Of a stretch of DNA of 64,000 nucleotides, positions 50,561 through 61,156 are shown piece by piece. A program made the position numbers and the translations under genes. The first letter of the stretch is position 1, and every line of letters starts with the position of its first letter. This stretch comes from Thecamonas trahens ATCC 50062. Taxonomy: Eukaryota > Apusozoa > Apusomonadida > Apusomonadidae. The DNA lies in assembly GCF_000142905.1 (NCBI RefSeq), contig NW_013657664.1, positions 198,287 through 262,286 on the forward strand, given 5' to 3'. The notes under the pieces are model-generated. The model worked only from the letters and a program-made list of their open reading frames with translations, was not told where the DNA came from and ran no database searches.

Positions 50561-50672
50561 CCCTCCCCCTGTCGACCTGGGCCTTGTGCTGCCCCGCCCA
50601 CCGGTTGCTTGGCGCAAGGTTCCGCAGGTGATCACGGCCGCTGGCGGCGAGTCGGGCGAGTAGTTGTAGACA
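49943..50672. other. Divergent promoter region between cNMP-RasGEF and cyclase genes
   Basis: About 730 bp between two head-to-head starts, holding a run of 30 C at 50528-50557 and a short ggc-repeat at about 49978-49995. No TATA-like element or other named site was assigned. It is the only sequence that could carry common control elements for the pair. Confidence 0.6.
50528..50557. repeat. Poly-C run of 30 bases
   Basis: Uninterrupted C on the plus strand, 115 bp upstream of the cyclase start codon. Its true length may vary, as such runs are hard to sequence. Confidence 0.9.
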
Positions 50673-53600
50673 ATGAGCTCGTCATCTCCTCCGCCCGAGT
50701 TGGCTGAGGAGGTAGATCAACCGCTACAGACCTCGATCTCGGGCATGCTCAGTGACGAGGGCTCGTCGTTTATGGCCGAGCTGCAAGCGCTTGTCTTGCA
50801 CAAGACCAACGCCGTTCTCGCCACGTTGCGAGGACGGAGCTCGGGGCAGGTGACCAACTTTACCAGGTACGCAAGACAGCGAGGAGGGGGAGACCGAGAA
50901 GGGCGAGAGGAACACCAGGAAGACGACATACTCACAGGATGAGGGAGGCGGGGAATGGTAGCGATTGGCTGTCGGGCAGCACGCTATCGGACTTGCTGCG
51001 GACGGAGCTCGAATCAGAGCTGGACAGGGTCGAGTCGGTGGCGTCGGACCCGGCATCGCGGCGGAACCTGCTCAAGGCGCTGCTGCTGGAGCATGGGTCG
51101 GCTCTGGCTATTGAGAAACTGTGGATCGAGATGATTCCGGACGCACTCGGTGTAGATTCGGTGTGGACGCTCATGTTTGTCTCGCACTTGCTGACGGGGC
51201 TTCGGCTGCGGCACGCCAACAACCAGCTGGCCGTGATGAAAACCTCTCAGGCGTTGTCGTTCTCGATGGCGTCGACGAGCGCGGAAGGTGGCAATGACTT
51301 TGGTGCAAGCACAATTGTGACGACGTCGCCAAGTCGGATCGAGGACGATCGCGAGATGCGTTCGATGAACAAGAACCAGCTACTGAGCAAGATCGACGAT
51401 ATGTATGTGTCGCACCAGGCTGACTTGCAGTCGCAGGAGCTGCGATTTAAGCAAGCGCTGGTGGCGAAAGAGAAGATACTGCAGAAGACGCAGGCAGAGC
51501 TTTCGCGGCTTGTTGCTGATAACAACCGGTCGCAGGCTATGTTCCGCAACGCAATGGCCGAGGCACAGGACTTGGCCAAGGAGTTCAAGCAGTACACTCG
51601 CAACGTTCAGAAGAAGCAGGCAGCGATGGCCAAGGCGCAGGCGTCGGGGAAGGAGGTGGCGCCTCCGCGCGGAACGGTGACCCTAATGTTCACCGACATT
51701 CAGGGCTCGACGCGGCAGTGGGAGCGGTCGAACGATGTCATGGCCGAGTCACTTGAGATCCACAACAAGATTTTCCGCAAGATCCTTCCCGAGTTTGGTG
51801 GGTACGAGGTCAAGACCGAAGGCGACGCGTTTATGGTCTGCTTCCAGTCTGCGGTCGACGCCGTGATGTGTGCCAACGCGCTGCAGCGGTCGCTCATTCA
51901 CTGCGATTGGCCGCCAGAGCTGCTTGTCGACAACCCGGACGCCAACATCGAGCGCAATGAGGCGGGCGTCATTGTCTTTCGTGGCCTCCGAGTCCGCATG
52001 GGCTTGCACATGGGTGAGCCCAAGGCTGCCATCGACCCGACAACCAAGCGCATGGACTATTTCGGCCCGGTCGTCAACCGGTCCGCACGAATCGAGGGCA
52101 CGGCTGTCGGCGGGCAGATCATGATCTCAGAGCCGCTGTACCAGGCTATTGCCGACCATCTCGAGGACATGAACTCGCCCGAGATTGTGGACAAGGGTGA
52201 GTTCAACCTCAAGGGCCTTGCCGCGCCGATCCGGCTTTACCAGGTCACTGACAACGAGCTTGTGGGTCGCCAGTTTGGAGTGACCAAAAAGAAAAAGTCG
52301 CTTGCGACGCGGATCGCCAACATGGGTCCGTCAACCGACGCCCTGGTTATGCCGTCGGACGTCGACGCCGACGTCGCCGGACAATCACTGGAGCAGCTCT
52401 CACTGACGTCTGCAGACGTGTTTTCGCGGCTGGAAACGCTCAAAGCCAAGCTCAACAAGAGCTCGACGACTGCGAGCCAGCTGTCGAGTACTCTGGAGCA
52501 GCTGCAGGCAGAAGGCATCGAGATGGGTAGGTCATCGATGGTCCGAATGGATATCTCACGCATACGGCAGGACGTCGACGACGCCATCGAGATGCTCAAG
52601 GCGGTCAAGGAGTCGAACACCGATCTCGAGTCGCGAGTCGATGAGATGGAAGAGGAGCTTGTTGCCATCAAGTACAAGATCCGCTCTCTCGACAAGCAGA
52701 TCAAGCCGCTGAAAGAAGGCGCCGGCGTGGTGACCGCCTACTTGCGGCAGACGCGGGCCAACGCGGCGGAAAAGTCCGAGGTCAAGGCGCTCAAGTCAGA
52801 GCTCCGGGCCGCGCGCAAGGCGCTTGACGCGCTGGAGAAGGAGTCCCGAACCCGGAGCCGCGAGCGTGTACCGCGCTCGCGAACCTCAACTGGTCTTCTC
52901 GCCCGCGAGTCGTCGATCAGCTCGGCCCGCCGCCCGCTTGGTGCGGCGGCACATACGCCGCTGCCTGCCCTCGGCGGACGAGGCAAGCGAGGCAGTCCGG
53001 GCTCGTCGCCGCTGGTGCGGCCGAGCTCGCCACGGGCGCGTACCGGCGCCGCGTCATCTGGGCCGAGCTCGGCCAAGAGCATGGGATCGTCGCGCGGCTC
53101 GTCGGCAACACTCTCCTGCGAGGAGCTTCACCGACCCATGGAGACCTCGCACCCAGTCGTCTCGGGCGAGTCGCGGTCGACGTCGTCAGGCACCTCGGGC
53201 TCGTCGCTCTCTTCGTGCAAGACGTCCGACTCAGAGTGTGGATCGGCAGCCAAGTCGTCGGGAGCACCTCGTGCCAAGCCCCGTAGCCGGCTGCCACGAG
53301 GTGGCAAGCGTAAGCGCAAGCTGAGCAAGACGCCGCTCTCGCATTCGACTGGCTCGATGAGCTCGTCGGTGGCGTCAACCAACTCAGCCAAGATTCAAGC
53401 CCACAAGCGGTCACCGTCGGACAAGCCACGGTCGATGAGCTCGCGAGTTGACGAGGGAGACGACGACTCATCGATTGATCTCTCGTCAGTCTCGTTTCCA
53501 TCATCAGGAAGCAGCGACGAGCGGCGAGCGGCGGTGGCGGCCAAGTCTTGCGTGATGTCGTCCAGCTCTTCGTCGTCGCCAGCTCCGCAGTACAAGTCCC

Positions 53601-54730
53601 ATGACGGATCTGGCGCGGATGGGGCGCCGCAGCGAAAGCGACCCAAGGTTCGAGTCAAGACCAAAAAGGCCGAGTCGGGCAAGTTTGACTCGCGATCAGT
53701 GCCATCGTCTGCCGTTGGCACACCGCGACGTCGGTCGGGCTCTCGGCCGGTTACGGAGATGGTCAACTACAGGTCTGCAGAACAGGTGCTTCCATCGCGA
53801 AATGCGGGCGGCTCGCACGAGCTGCTCACGTCGCTGGAGAGCACGTCCGCCACCATTGGCATGCGAAAGTCTGCCTCGCGCGACATCCTCATGTCGCCGT
53901 CGGCCCGAGCTGCCGCAGGGTTCAGTAGCTCGGGCTCTCGGTCGCGATCGCAGTCGCGGCATGGAGTGGACCGGTCGGGCGGGGCGCTCATGTCTCCGGT
54001 GTGTGGGCCAAATGGCGTTCCGCTGAGGAACCGGTCGACATCATCCCAGTCGGCGTCTCGATCGCCCAGCCGGCATAGCGGGGCATCGCCGGCTGGGCGG
54101 ATGTCGCCTGCCGGACGCGGGAGTCAGATCGTCAAGGCGCACCGCGCCCGGCATCCGCGCGGAGCGGGGTTTAAGCTCGGCACGTCCAGCTCGGAAGAGG
54201 TTCCGGCCTCGGTCCAGGCGAAGAAGACCAAACGACGACACCGCAACCGAGCGCGATCGATCTCGGGCGGAGCCGAAATGGCACGCGAGGTTGCCAATGC
54301 TGCCAAGGCCACGTTCCACGCCATTCCCGAGCATTCGGCTCCGCGCTCGTTTCAAGCTCTCGTCGACTCGGCAAGCCCGCTCTCGCAATCGCTTGACAGT
54401 CGTGCCACCCGCAGCCAAAAGCACAAGGTCCGGACCAAGGTCAAGGCCAAGAGCAAGCACAAGGACAAGACCAAGACCAAGGACAAGCACAAGGACAAGC
54501 ATAAGGAAAAGAAGCTCAAGTCGAAGAGCGGCAAGACCAAGCTCCGGGTCAAGACTCGCTCGCACAGCCGGGCGGGCTCGAGCGGCGGCGAGGCCATCGA
54601 CAGCGCAACGTCGCGCAGCCCACCGGCGCGGCAGCTCTCGCGACGATCATCTCGCCGCTCGCCGGTGCAGTCGAGCGGTGTCGATGTCGATGCCGGCACC
54701 GGTTCTGTCCTGGATCTCGGCGACTTTTGA
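50673..54730 (+). CDS. Class III adenylate/guanylate cyclase with coiled coils and long Ser/Lys-rich tail
   Basis: Two exons: 50673-50866 and 50938-54730, with a 71-nt intron (GTACGC...CACAG); phase joins VTNFTR to MREAGNG; 1328 aa. No transmembrane segment is evident, so it is likely soluble. A coiled coil at about 220-300 precedes the catalytic domain at about 312-503: TVTLMFTDIQGSTRQWERS (first metal Asp), YEVKTEGDAFMVCFQSA (Lys and second Asp), LRVRMGLHMGEP, and PVVNRSARIEGTAVGGQIMI (transition-state Asn and Arg). One catalytic domain implies a homodimer. A second coiled coil (about 550-706) follows, then a 600-residue disordered tail rich in Ser, Arg and Pro with a Lys/Asp/His block (KTKDKHKDKHKEKKLKSK). 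ATP or GTP preference cannot be settled by eye. Confidence 0.9.
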
Positions 54731-54906
54731 ACTGTGTGAATGAAAAGAGAGTGCAATGAGCTGTGCGGCAAAACGACCGACCGCCGGAGACGGGACAGTG
54801 CGGGCCGTGGCACGCCGAAGCTAGGACAACAGGACGTCTCCCACACGGATTGAGAGCACAACTCTCCCCTCGAAGCGAGCTCTCGACAAAAGGCAAGACG
54901 ACGACG

Positions 54907-56205
54907 ATGGCAGGCGAGGCACGGCGCGAGTTTGACGTGGTGGTATGGGGCGCGACGGGGTTCACCGGCTCGCTGGTGGCCAAGTACCTGGCGACGTATC
55001 ACCCGCCGGGCGGTGGCTCTGGAAGCGTCGGAGCGGCGCTGGCTGGCGCCGATGATGCGAGTCGACCGCTGTCGTGGGCGGTTGCTGGGCGGTCGCCAGG
55101 CAAGCTCGAGACGCTTGTGAGCGAGCTGGCTGCCATCAATCCGGCGTGTGCAAAAGTGCCTGTGGTGATCGGCGATGCCACCGACCGCGCCTCGCTCGAC
55201 GCCATGGCTGCGCGGACGAGCTGTGTTGCGTCGACGGCCGGTCCGTTCTTCCGCTTCGGCACCGAGCTGGTCCGGGCCTGCGTGGCTGCTGGCACGCAGT
55301 ACTGCGACATCACCGGTGAGTCGCCATGGGTCCGCGCCATCATTGATGAGCTCCATGAAGAGGCCGAGGCCAACAACGCGCTCATCGTCTCGTGCTGCGG
55401 ATTCGACTCGGTTCCGGCCGATCTCGGCGTCCACATGCTTGTCCGGCACGTGCAAGACCACCATGGGATCTCGCCCGGGACAGTGACGGCAGGAGTTGGT
55501 GTGGCTGGCGGTGCGTCCGGCGGTACCATTGCGTCGATCATCAACCTGATGGACAACGCCGACCTGCGACTCTTTGCAGACGCCTTTCTTCTCAACCCGC
55601 GCGAGAACAAGCCACGGCTCGCCGACCGCGGAATTGGTGCCGCCTTTGAGGCCGATCGGAAGGGCGTGGCGTGGGATCAGCTGCTGGAGACGTGGACCGG
55701 CCCGTTTCTCATGGCCGGCGTCAACACCCGCGTGGTGAGGCGGTCGGCAGCGCTTGCCGAGCAAGCCGGCAAGCCGTACGCACCGGTCTTTCGCTACAAC
55801 GAGGCCATGCGGTTCCGCTCGTGGTGGACCGCGATGATGGCCACGTCCGTCCTCAGTATCTTCGGCATCATGCTCTACTTCCGGGCGACTCGGTGGCTGC
55901 TGATGAAGATCATGCCGTCCCCCGGCCAAGGCCCGTCCGAGGCCAAGCGCGACGCCTCGCACTTTTCCTACAACCTTGCCACTGAGTTGCCTGACGGCAC
56001 CCGCGTCCGCGCCCGCGTTGCAGGTGGAGATCCGGGCTATACTGAGACATCCAAGATGATCGCCGAGGCCGCCATCGTCCTCTCTCGCTACAAGAGCTCG
56101 CTTCCGGTCAGCGGCGGCGTCGTCCCGCCAGCGTATGCCATGGGCGATGTCCTCCGCACTCGCCTTGTCGACGCTGGCATGACCTTTAAGATCGTCGACC
56201 CGTAG
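54907..56205 (+). CDS. Saccharopine dehydrogenase-like oxidoreductase (SCCPDH-like)
   Basis: A 432-aa single-exon protein, close to the human SCCPDH length (429). It has an N-terminal Rossmann fold (FDVVVWGATGFTGSLVAKYL), then WAVAGRSPGKLETLV, CVASTAGPFFRFGTELVRAC, GTQYCDITGESPWVRAIIDE and IVSCCGFDSVPADLGVHMLV, the usual order in the SCCPDH/trans-acting enoyl reductase group. A hydrophobic segment near 315-335 (MMATSVLSIFGIMLYFRAT) suggests membrane or lipid-droplet association, as in animal homologues. It is not a lysine-pathway saccharopine dehydrogenase; that enzyme is encoded at 9082-10704. The ATG at 54907 (MAGEARREFDVVVWG) was chosen because the fold starts there. Confidence 0.9.
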   Translation: MAGEARREFDVVVWGATGFTGSLVAKYLATYHPPGGGSGSVGAALAGADDASRPLSWAVAGRSPGKLETLVSELAAINPACAKVPVVIGDATDRASLDAMAARTSCVASTAGPFFRFGTELVRACVAAGTQYCDITGESPWVRAIIDELHEEAEANNALIVSCCGFDSVPADLGVHMLVRHVQDHHGISPGTVTAGVGVAGGASGGTIASIINLMDNADLRLFADAFLLNPRENKPRLADRGIGAAFEADRKGVAWDQLLETWTGPFLMAGVNTRVVRRSAALAEQAGKPYAPVFRYNEAMRFRSWWTAMMATSVLSIFGIMLYFRATRWLLMKIMPSPGQGPSEAKRDASHFSYNLATELPDGTRVRARVAGGDPGYTETSKMIAEAAIVLSRYKSSLPVSGGVVPPAYAMGDVLRTRLVDAGMTFKIVDP

Positions 56206-56349
56206 CGCCCCCTCCCTTCTCCTTCTCACATCAATCCAAATCAAAGCAGTTATCGTCTTGAGTCTTTGCCTCGCCTGACCTAGCTGGGGGGGGGGGGGGA
56301 AGAGGGAGCGCGGGCGACGAGCAACAAGTAACACTTGTCGCCTGTGGCC

Positions 56350-56564
56350 ATGGTCAACGACCCATGCAAGGTATGCGGCAAGCCGCTGTACCTCTTGGAT
56401 CCCAAGTATGTTCCAACTTGGGCACGGGCCTGAAGAGGGGAGTGGCCAGGGGGTGGGGGGGGGGGGGGGGGGGGAGTATGGCCTTGCGTGCATCCCTTGC
56501 AAGGTGAGCAAGGAGAGTGGGGGAAGGGGGTCAAGAAGGCTGAGGCAGCCATGCCCACACATGC

Positions 56565-56596
<32 letters not shown>

Positions 56597-58555
56597 AACA
56601 TACACGTCATGCACTCACTCGCACGCACGCCTTTGCTTGCTCCTAGGGTCGTGGTCGCTGGCGCAGCCGTCCACCGGGCATGCTTCCGCTGCTCGCGGTG
56701 CATGGGCAGTCTCAATCTGCGCAACTTTGGCTTGCGATCGAGCGGGGGCTCACTACAGCTGGCTTGCACTGATCACAAGGCAGAGTTGGAGGCAGAGGTA
56801 AAGGCCGCAGATGGCCAGGCGCCAAAGGCAACAGCATCTGCTCCACCGTCGTCGTCGTCAACAGCAGCGGCGGCGGCAACGACGGAAGCGACATCATCAG
56901 CATCCGGGTCGGCTGCTGCACCACCGCCCAACCCGAAGCCCGAGGCATCCAAACCGCCGCCAAACCCAAAGCCAGGTGCGTCCTCGCGGGTGGCGGCGGC
57001 AAAGCGGGAAACGTGGGGGAACAATGCAGCTAGGAAGACATCGTCGTACCACCAGATGGCTGCGCAGAGCTCGAGCCGCAGCAGCGGTTTTCGTTCGCAA
57101 GCACGCAGACCAACTACTATAGTAGCCAAGTCCAAGGTTGGGAGCTACATTCCGCCTGCACGAACGAGTATGCGCTCGTTTTCGATGGGTACGGCGTTGC
57201 GACCGGGAGCGAGCTCCGCCGCTACCGCCATGGCTGCCGAGCCGGCGATGGCCAATGGCCTGACAGTAAGCGAGGCTGCGGAAAAGGAGCCGAGCAGCGG
57301 GCCGATGGGCCTCTCGCTCGCCAAGCAGTATGACCACTTTGTTGAGAGCTGGGGACCTGTTGCTGTGGCCAAGTGGGAGGCCATGGCCGGAAAGGAGCGC
57401 AACCGGCAAATCTCCATCTACGAGCTTGTGCGGACCGAGCTCGGGTACGTGCGCGACCTGCAGGCCATCATTGACGGCGGCTACAATCCGCTGTCACTGG
57501 GCGAGCTGATGAGTGACGACGAGCTCTCTGCAGTCTTTTCCAACGTCACCGTGCTCTACGTCATGCATGCTAAGTTTGCCTCGTCACTGGAGACCGAGGT
57601 GTACAAGGCCTCTCCGTTTGCATCTGGCGTCGGAGCGCTGCTCGCTGACTTTGCGCCCAACATCCTGGTGTACTCTATCTATGCCAACGACTACCCGTCG
57701 GGATCGGCGCTGTTCGCGTCGGTTGTCGCAGAGCGGCCGGGTGTGCGCGAGGCATTGAGTGGTGACGGTGACAGCGATGGGGCTCGCAGCCTTCAGTCGC
57801 AACTTGTCAAGCCGATCCAGCGGATGTGCAAGTACCCGCTGCTCATCCGCGAAATCCGCAAGGCGTCGCGCAGCGCTGAGCTCGCCGACGAGGCAGCGCT
57901 GCTGGACACAGCGTACGAGGCATTTTCGGAGCAGCTGGACCGAGTCAACGCCCACAAGCTCGCGGCCGAGAGGCAGGAGCTGGCAGTGGCACTGGTGGGT
58001 CGAATGACGGCATCAGCGGTGGCGTCGCTCGAGCTGGAACGCCGGCTCGCCGAAAAGCGGTACGTCCATCATGGAGTGCTGGACAAGATCACGTCTGTGG
58101 CCAAGGGCAGCTACCAGACCCGAATGTACGTCCTCTTCAACGACTTGCTCATCTGGTTCAAGGCCAAAGGCAAGGGCGAGCTCGACGACGCGTCGACAAG
58201 GCTCGAATTTTGCAAGTCGGCGCCGACCCGCAACGTCCTTGTTAACGACGTGCCTGATCGGACCGACGCCCACGCCGAGATGGAGCACATGTTCTCGGTT
58301 GCTGTCAACGGCAAGGACTACATCCTTCGCGCGCCAAACGCCGAAACCAAGTTCACCTGGCTCCAGCACCTGTTTGAAGCCGCCTCGGTCCAGGAGGCAT
58401 CGCAGAAGAAGCGCTCATTTGCCAATCGCAAGGATGAGTGGAAGGTCCGCGATCGCGAGCGCGTCCGCACCGGCGTTTCAGCCGCCGCTATCATCGAGCT
58501 TGAGCGCGGCTTGGAAGGGGCGACTGAGAGTCAGGCCGGCACATCGAAGAAATAG
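56350..58555 (+). CDS. LIM - RhoGEF (DH) - PH protein
   Basis: Two exons: 56350-56405 and 56647-58555, with a 241-nt intron (GTATGT...CCTAG) containing a long G run and CA repeats; phase joins LLDPK to VVVAGAAVHRACF; 654 aa. The intron splits a LIM domain: CKVCGKPLY, then HRACFRCSRCMGSLNL, then LACTDH. A disordered Ala/Pro/Ser linker follows. The DH domain lies at about 271-470 (RQISIYELVRTELGYVRDLQ, SLQSQLVKPIQRMCKYPLLI, the conserved alpha-helix) and the PH domain at about 490-600 (VHHGVLDKITSVAKGSYQTR, MYVLFNDLLIWFKAKG, FTWLQHLFEAA). DH-PH proteins exchange GDP for GTP on Rho-family GTPases; the LIM domain would bring in a partner, often at the cytoskeleton. Confidence 0.9.
56450..56475. 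repeat. Poly-G run in LIM-RhoGEF intron
   Basis: G-rich run on the plus strand within the first intron; a (CA)n microsatellite lies further along the same intron at about 56566-56610. Boundaries are approximate. Confidence 0.8.
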
Positions 58556-58680
58556 AAAGACTCAGCTGTACCATGCAATACGTTATCCAGATCCCCCCCC
58601 CCCCCTTCCCCGCCTCGCCCCCTCTCGCGCGAGCAGATCGGCCAAGTGGAGCCCAGCCTAGCACTCGACTCGAGCCGGCA

Positions 58681-61138
58681 ATGGAGGTTGGTGGCGTTGC
58701 TGACGTGGTCAACCTCACCAAGCTAGAGGACATTCAGAAGGCACTGGCAGCCACATCACAGCGTGAGCGCGAGCTAGACTCAGAACTGGATGCTCTCCTA
58801 GCGCAGCAGGGTCAGCTGACCAAGCGCATAGCCCTTGTCCGCAAAGCCGTGTACGCCCGTCCTGCCCCTGGTCCTGCCGGCCCTGACTCCTAGCCCCCCC
58901 CCGGCCTCCTTCCCATCCCTAGCTAACACTCACTCACACATACACACACACACACGCACACGCACTTGCGCAAACATACTTGTGCACCCTCCCCCGTCCT
59001 CCTCCCTACCATCTCTTCTCTTGCACACCTGCTGGGGTCCCGGCTACAGGCCCTCGCTCACCACGGCGCAGCGCGAGGCCCGCAAGGTGGCCGCGCGGGT
59101 GGACGACACCTGCACCCTGGCCGAGTCGGTCTCTGGACGGGTCCGCGAGCTCAACACGGCGCTGGAGCGTATCGATGCTACGCTGGAGAGTGTGACGGAG
59201 ATCCTCAATCTCAAGTACTGTGTCGAGGGCATTTCAGCAGCCATGGATGCTGCAGACTACGAGCAGGCAGCGACGTACGTGGCCAAGTACGCCGCCTTTG
59301 ACGAGGCTGTGCTTGAGCAGACATCGACCGAGGCGCTCGTCGAGGCACAGGCCCGGCTCAAGACCGAGGTTTCGTCGCAGTTTGCGGCGGCGGTTGAGGC
59401 GCTTGATCGTGACGCTGTTCTCCGATTTGGCAAGCTCTTTGCGCCCATCGGACTTCAAGCAGAGGGTGTAGCCGCGTACGCCGGGTACCTGTGCAAGGCC
59501 ATTGAGTTTGAGTTTGACAAGGTGTTTGAAGGTCTGCAGGCAACGCTGGCAGGGAAGGCGCCTACGGACGAGGAGGAGCCGGCCACCTTTGTCTCGGTTC
59601 TCACCCACCTGTACGATCTCACTGCGTTCTGCATCGAGTCGGAAGAGGCGGTGGTGGCTGACATGTTTGGTGGCGCAAGCGAGGCTGGGGGCGAGCCAGG
59701 AAGCACGCCAAGTGACAGCGACACGCTGCCGTTCCTAGTCATCCTGGGCGCCATCCAGGCCAAGGTCGACGAGCTGGCGTGCAAGGTGCTCGAGCTGTTC
59801 CAGTCGACGCGGTCGCTGACCAAGCTGGCGCGGACAATCTCGTCAGCGTCGATGGCGAGCGGCAAGAGCGGGAAGGGCGGAACAAGCAGCGCCGGCCTCC
59901 CGTCGACCAAGCAGGTTGATCTGCTGCTGTACGAGATGGCAACCATTTCGAACCGGACCGAGATGTTTGACGCCTTTCTTCGCAAGACGGCGGCTGGCGC
60001 AGTTGGCGAAGGCGACGGGACTGGCGAGGCAGCTGGAAGCGTGGCCTCCGGCCTTGTGCACGTCTCGTCGCTCAACAAAATGGTGCAAGAGATGATTGCG
60101 TCGTACCTCTCGCTGGAGATGTACTTTATGAACGAGTCTGTGGCACGTGCGATTGCCATGGACGAGGTCGCCGACGACTCGCACACGTCGTCGATGATCG
60201 ACGACGTCTTTTACGTGGTCTCCAAGTGCGCACGGCGCTCTGTCTCGACATTTTCGACCAACTCCGTGTGTGCCATGGTCAACAATATCAACTTTGTGCT
60301 CTCCGAGTCACTCGTTCCGCTCCTTCAGTCGCAGATCGAGGCGACGGGAGCGTCGCTAACGGCTGCGCTTGAGGCGGCAGGCAAGGGCAAGGGCAAGGGC
60401 GGCAAGGACGCGAGTGAGACGGTGCAGCTCAACTGCGCGGTTGTACTCAACAACCTTGATCAGGGAGCCAAGTACATTCCGCAGCTGCGAACGTCGATCG
60501 AGGCTGACGTGGCGGACCTCAAGTTTGCGGCGGCAGACAAGGCGAAGATCGAGATGTGCCTGACAGACCTCTCGGACTCTGTGGCGCTTTTCGAGTCTGT
60601 GCTCAAGGAGGCCCTGGACAACGTGTCTTCGTCGCTGCAGCCGCGACTCAAGCCTCTCACTTCTGCGCTGCTGGACATTCCGTATGAGCTGAGCGAGGCG
60701 CAGTTTGCAGCCAACGAGCGGACAGACCCGTTTGTCTCGTCACTTATTTCGGGGCTGTCTGGGGTTGTGGCGCCGTTCAAGGCTGCGCTGTCTGCGGCCA
60801 ACTACGATGCGTTCATCGCATCGGTGATGGTGTATGTGGCCCGGCGGCTCGAGTCGGACGTGCGGCGCAAGCGGTTCAATCAGCTTGGGGCGCTGCAGTT
60901 TGACAAGGACGTCCGGGCGCTCATTGCCTTTTTCTCGTCGCTCACTTCACGGCCGGTCCGCGACAAGTTTGCGCGGCTGACGCAGATCGCCACGCTGCTC
61001 AATGTTGAAGCCGTTGGCGAGGTGATGGAGTACTGGGGCACGCTCAACTGGGCGCTCAAGCCGGCCGAGGTCAAGCGCATCCTGCGGCTGCGCGTAGAGT
61101 TTTCGACCAACGATGTCAACGGGCTCAAACTCGAGTAA
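58681..61138 (+). CDS. COG4: Conserved oligomeric Golgi complex subunit 4 (COG4)
   Basis: Two exons: 58681-58850 and 59050-61138, with a 199-nt intron (GTACGC...TACAG); phase joins LVRKAV to PSLTTAQREARKVA; 752 aa, close to the human protein. COG4 belongs to lobe A of the COG tether, which binds SNAREs for retrograde transport in the Golgi. Matches include ERELDSELDALLAQQGQLTK near the N-terminus, ILNLKYCVEGISAAMDAADY followed by EQAA, and the C-terminal signature LNVEAVGEVMEYWG then LKPAEVKRILRLRVEF. A Gly/Lys run (GKGKGKGGKD) interrupts the middle. The stop is 18 bp from that of the convergent Rab-like gene. Confidence 0.94.
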
Positions 61139-61156
61139 GCATGCGGCCGAAATGGC

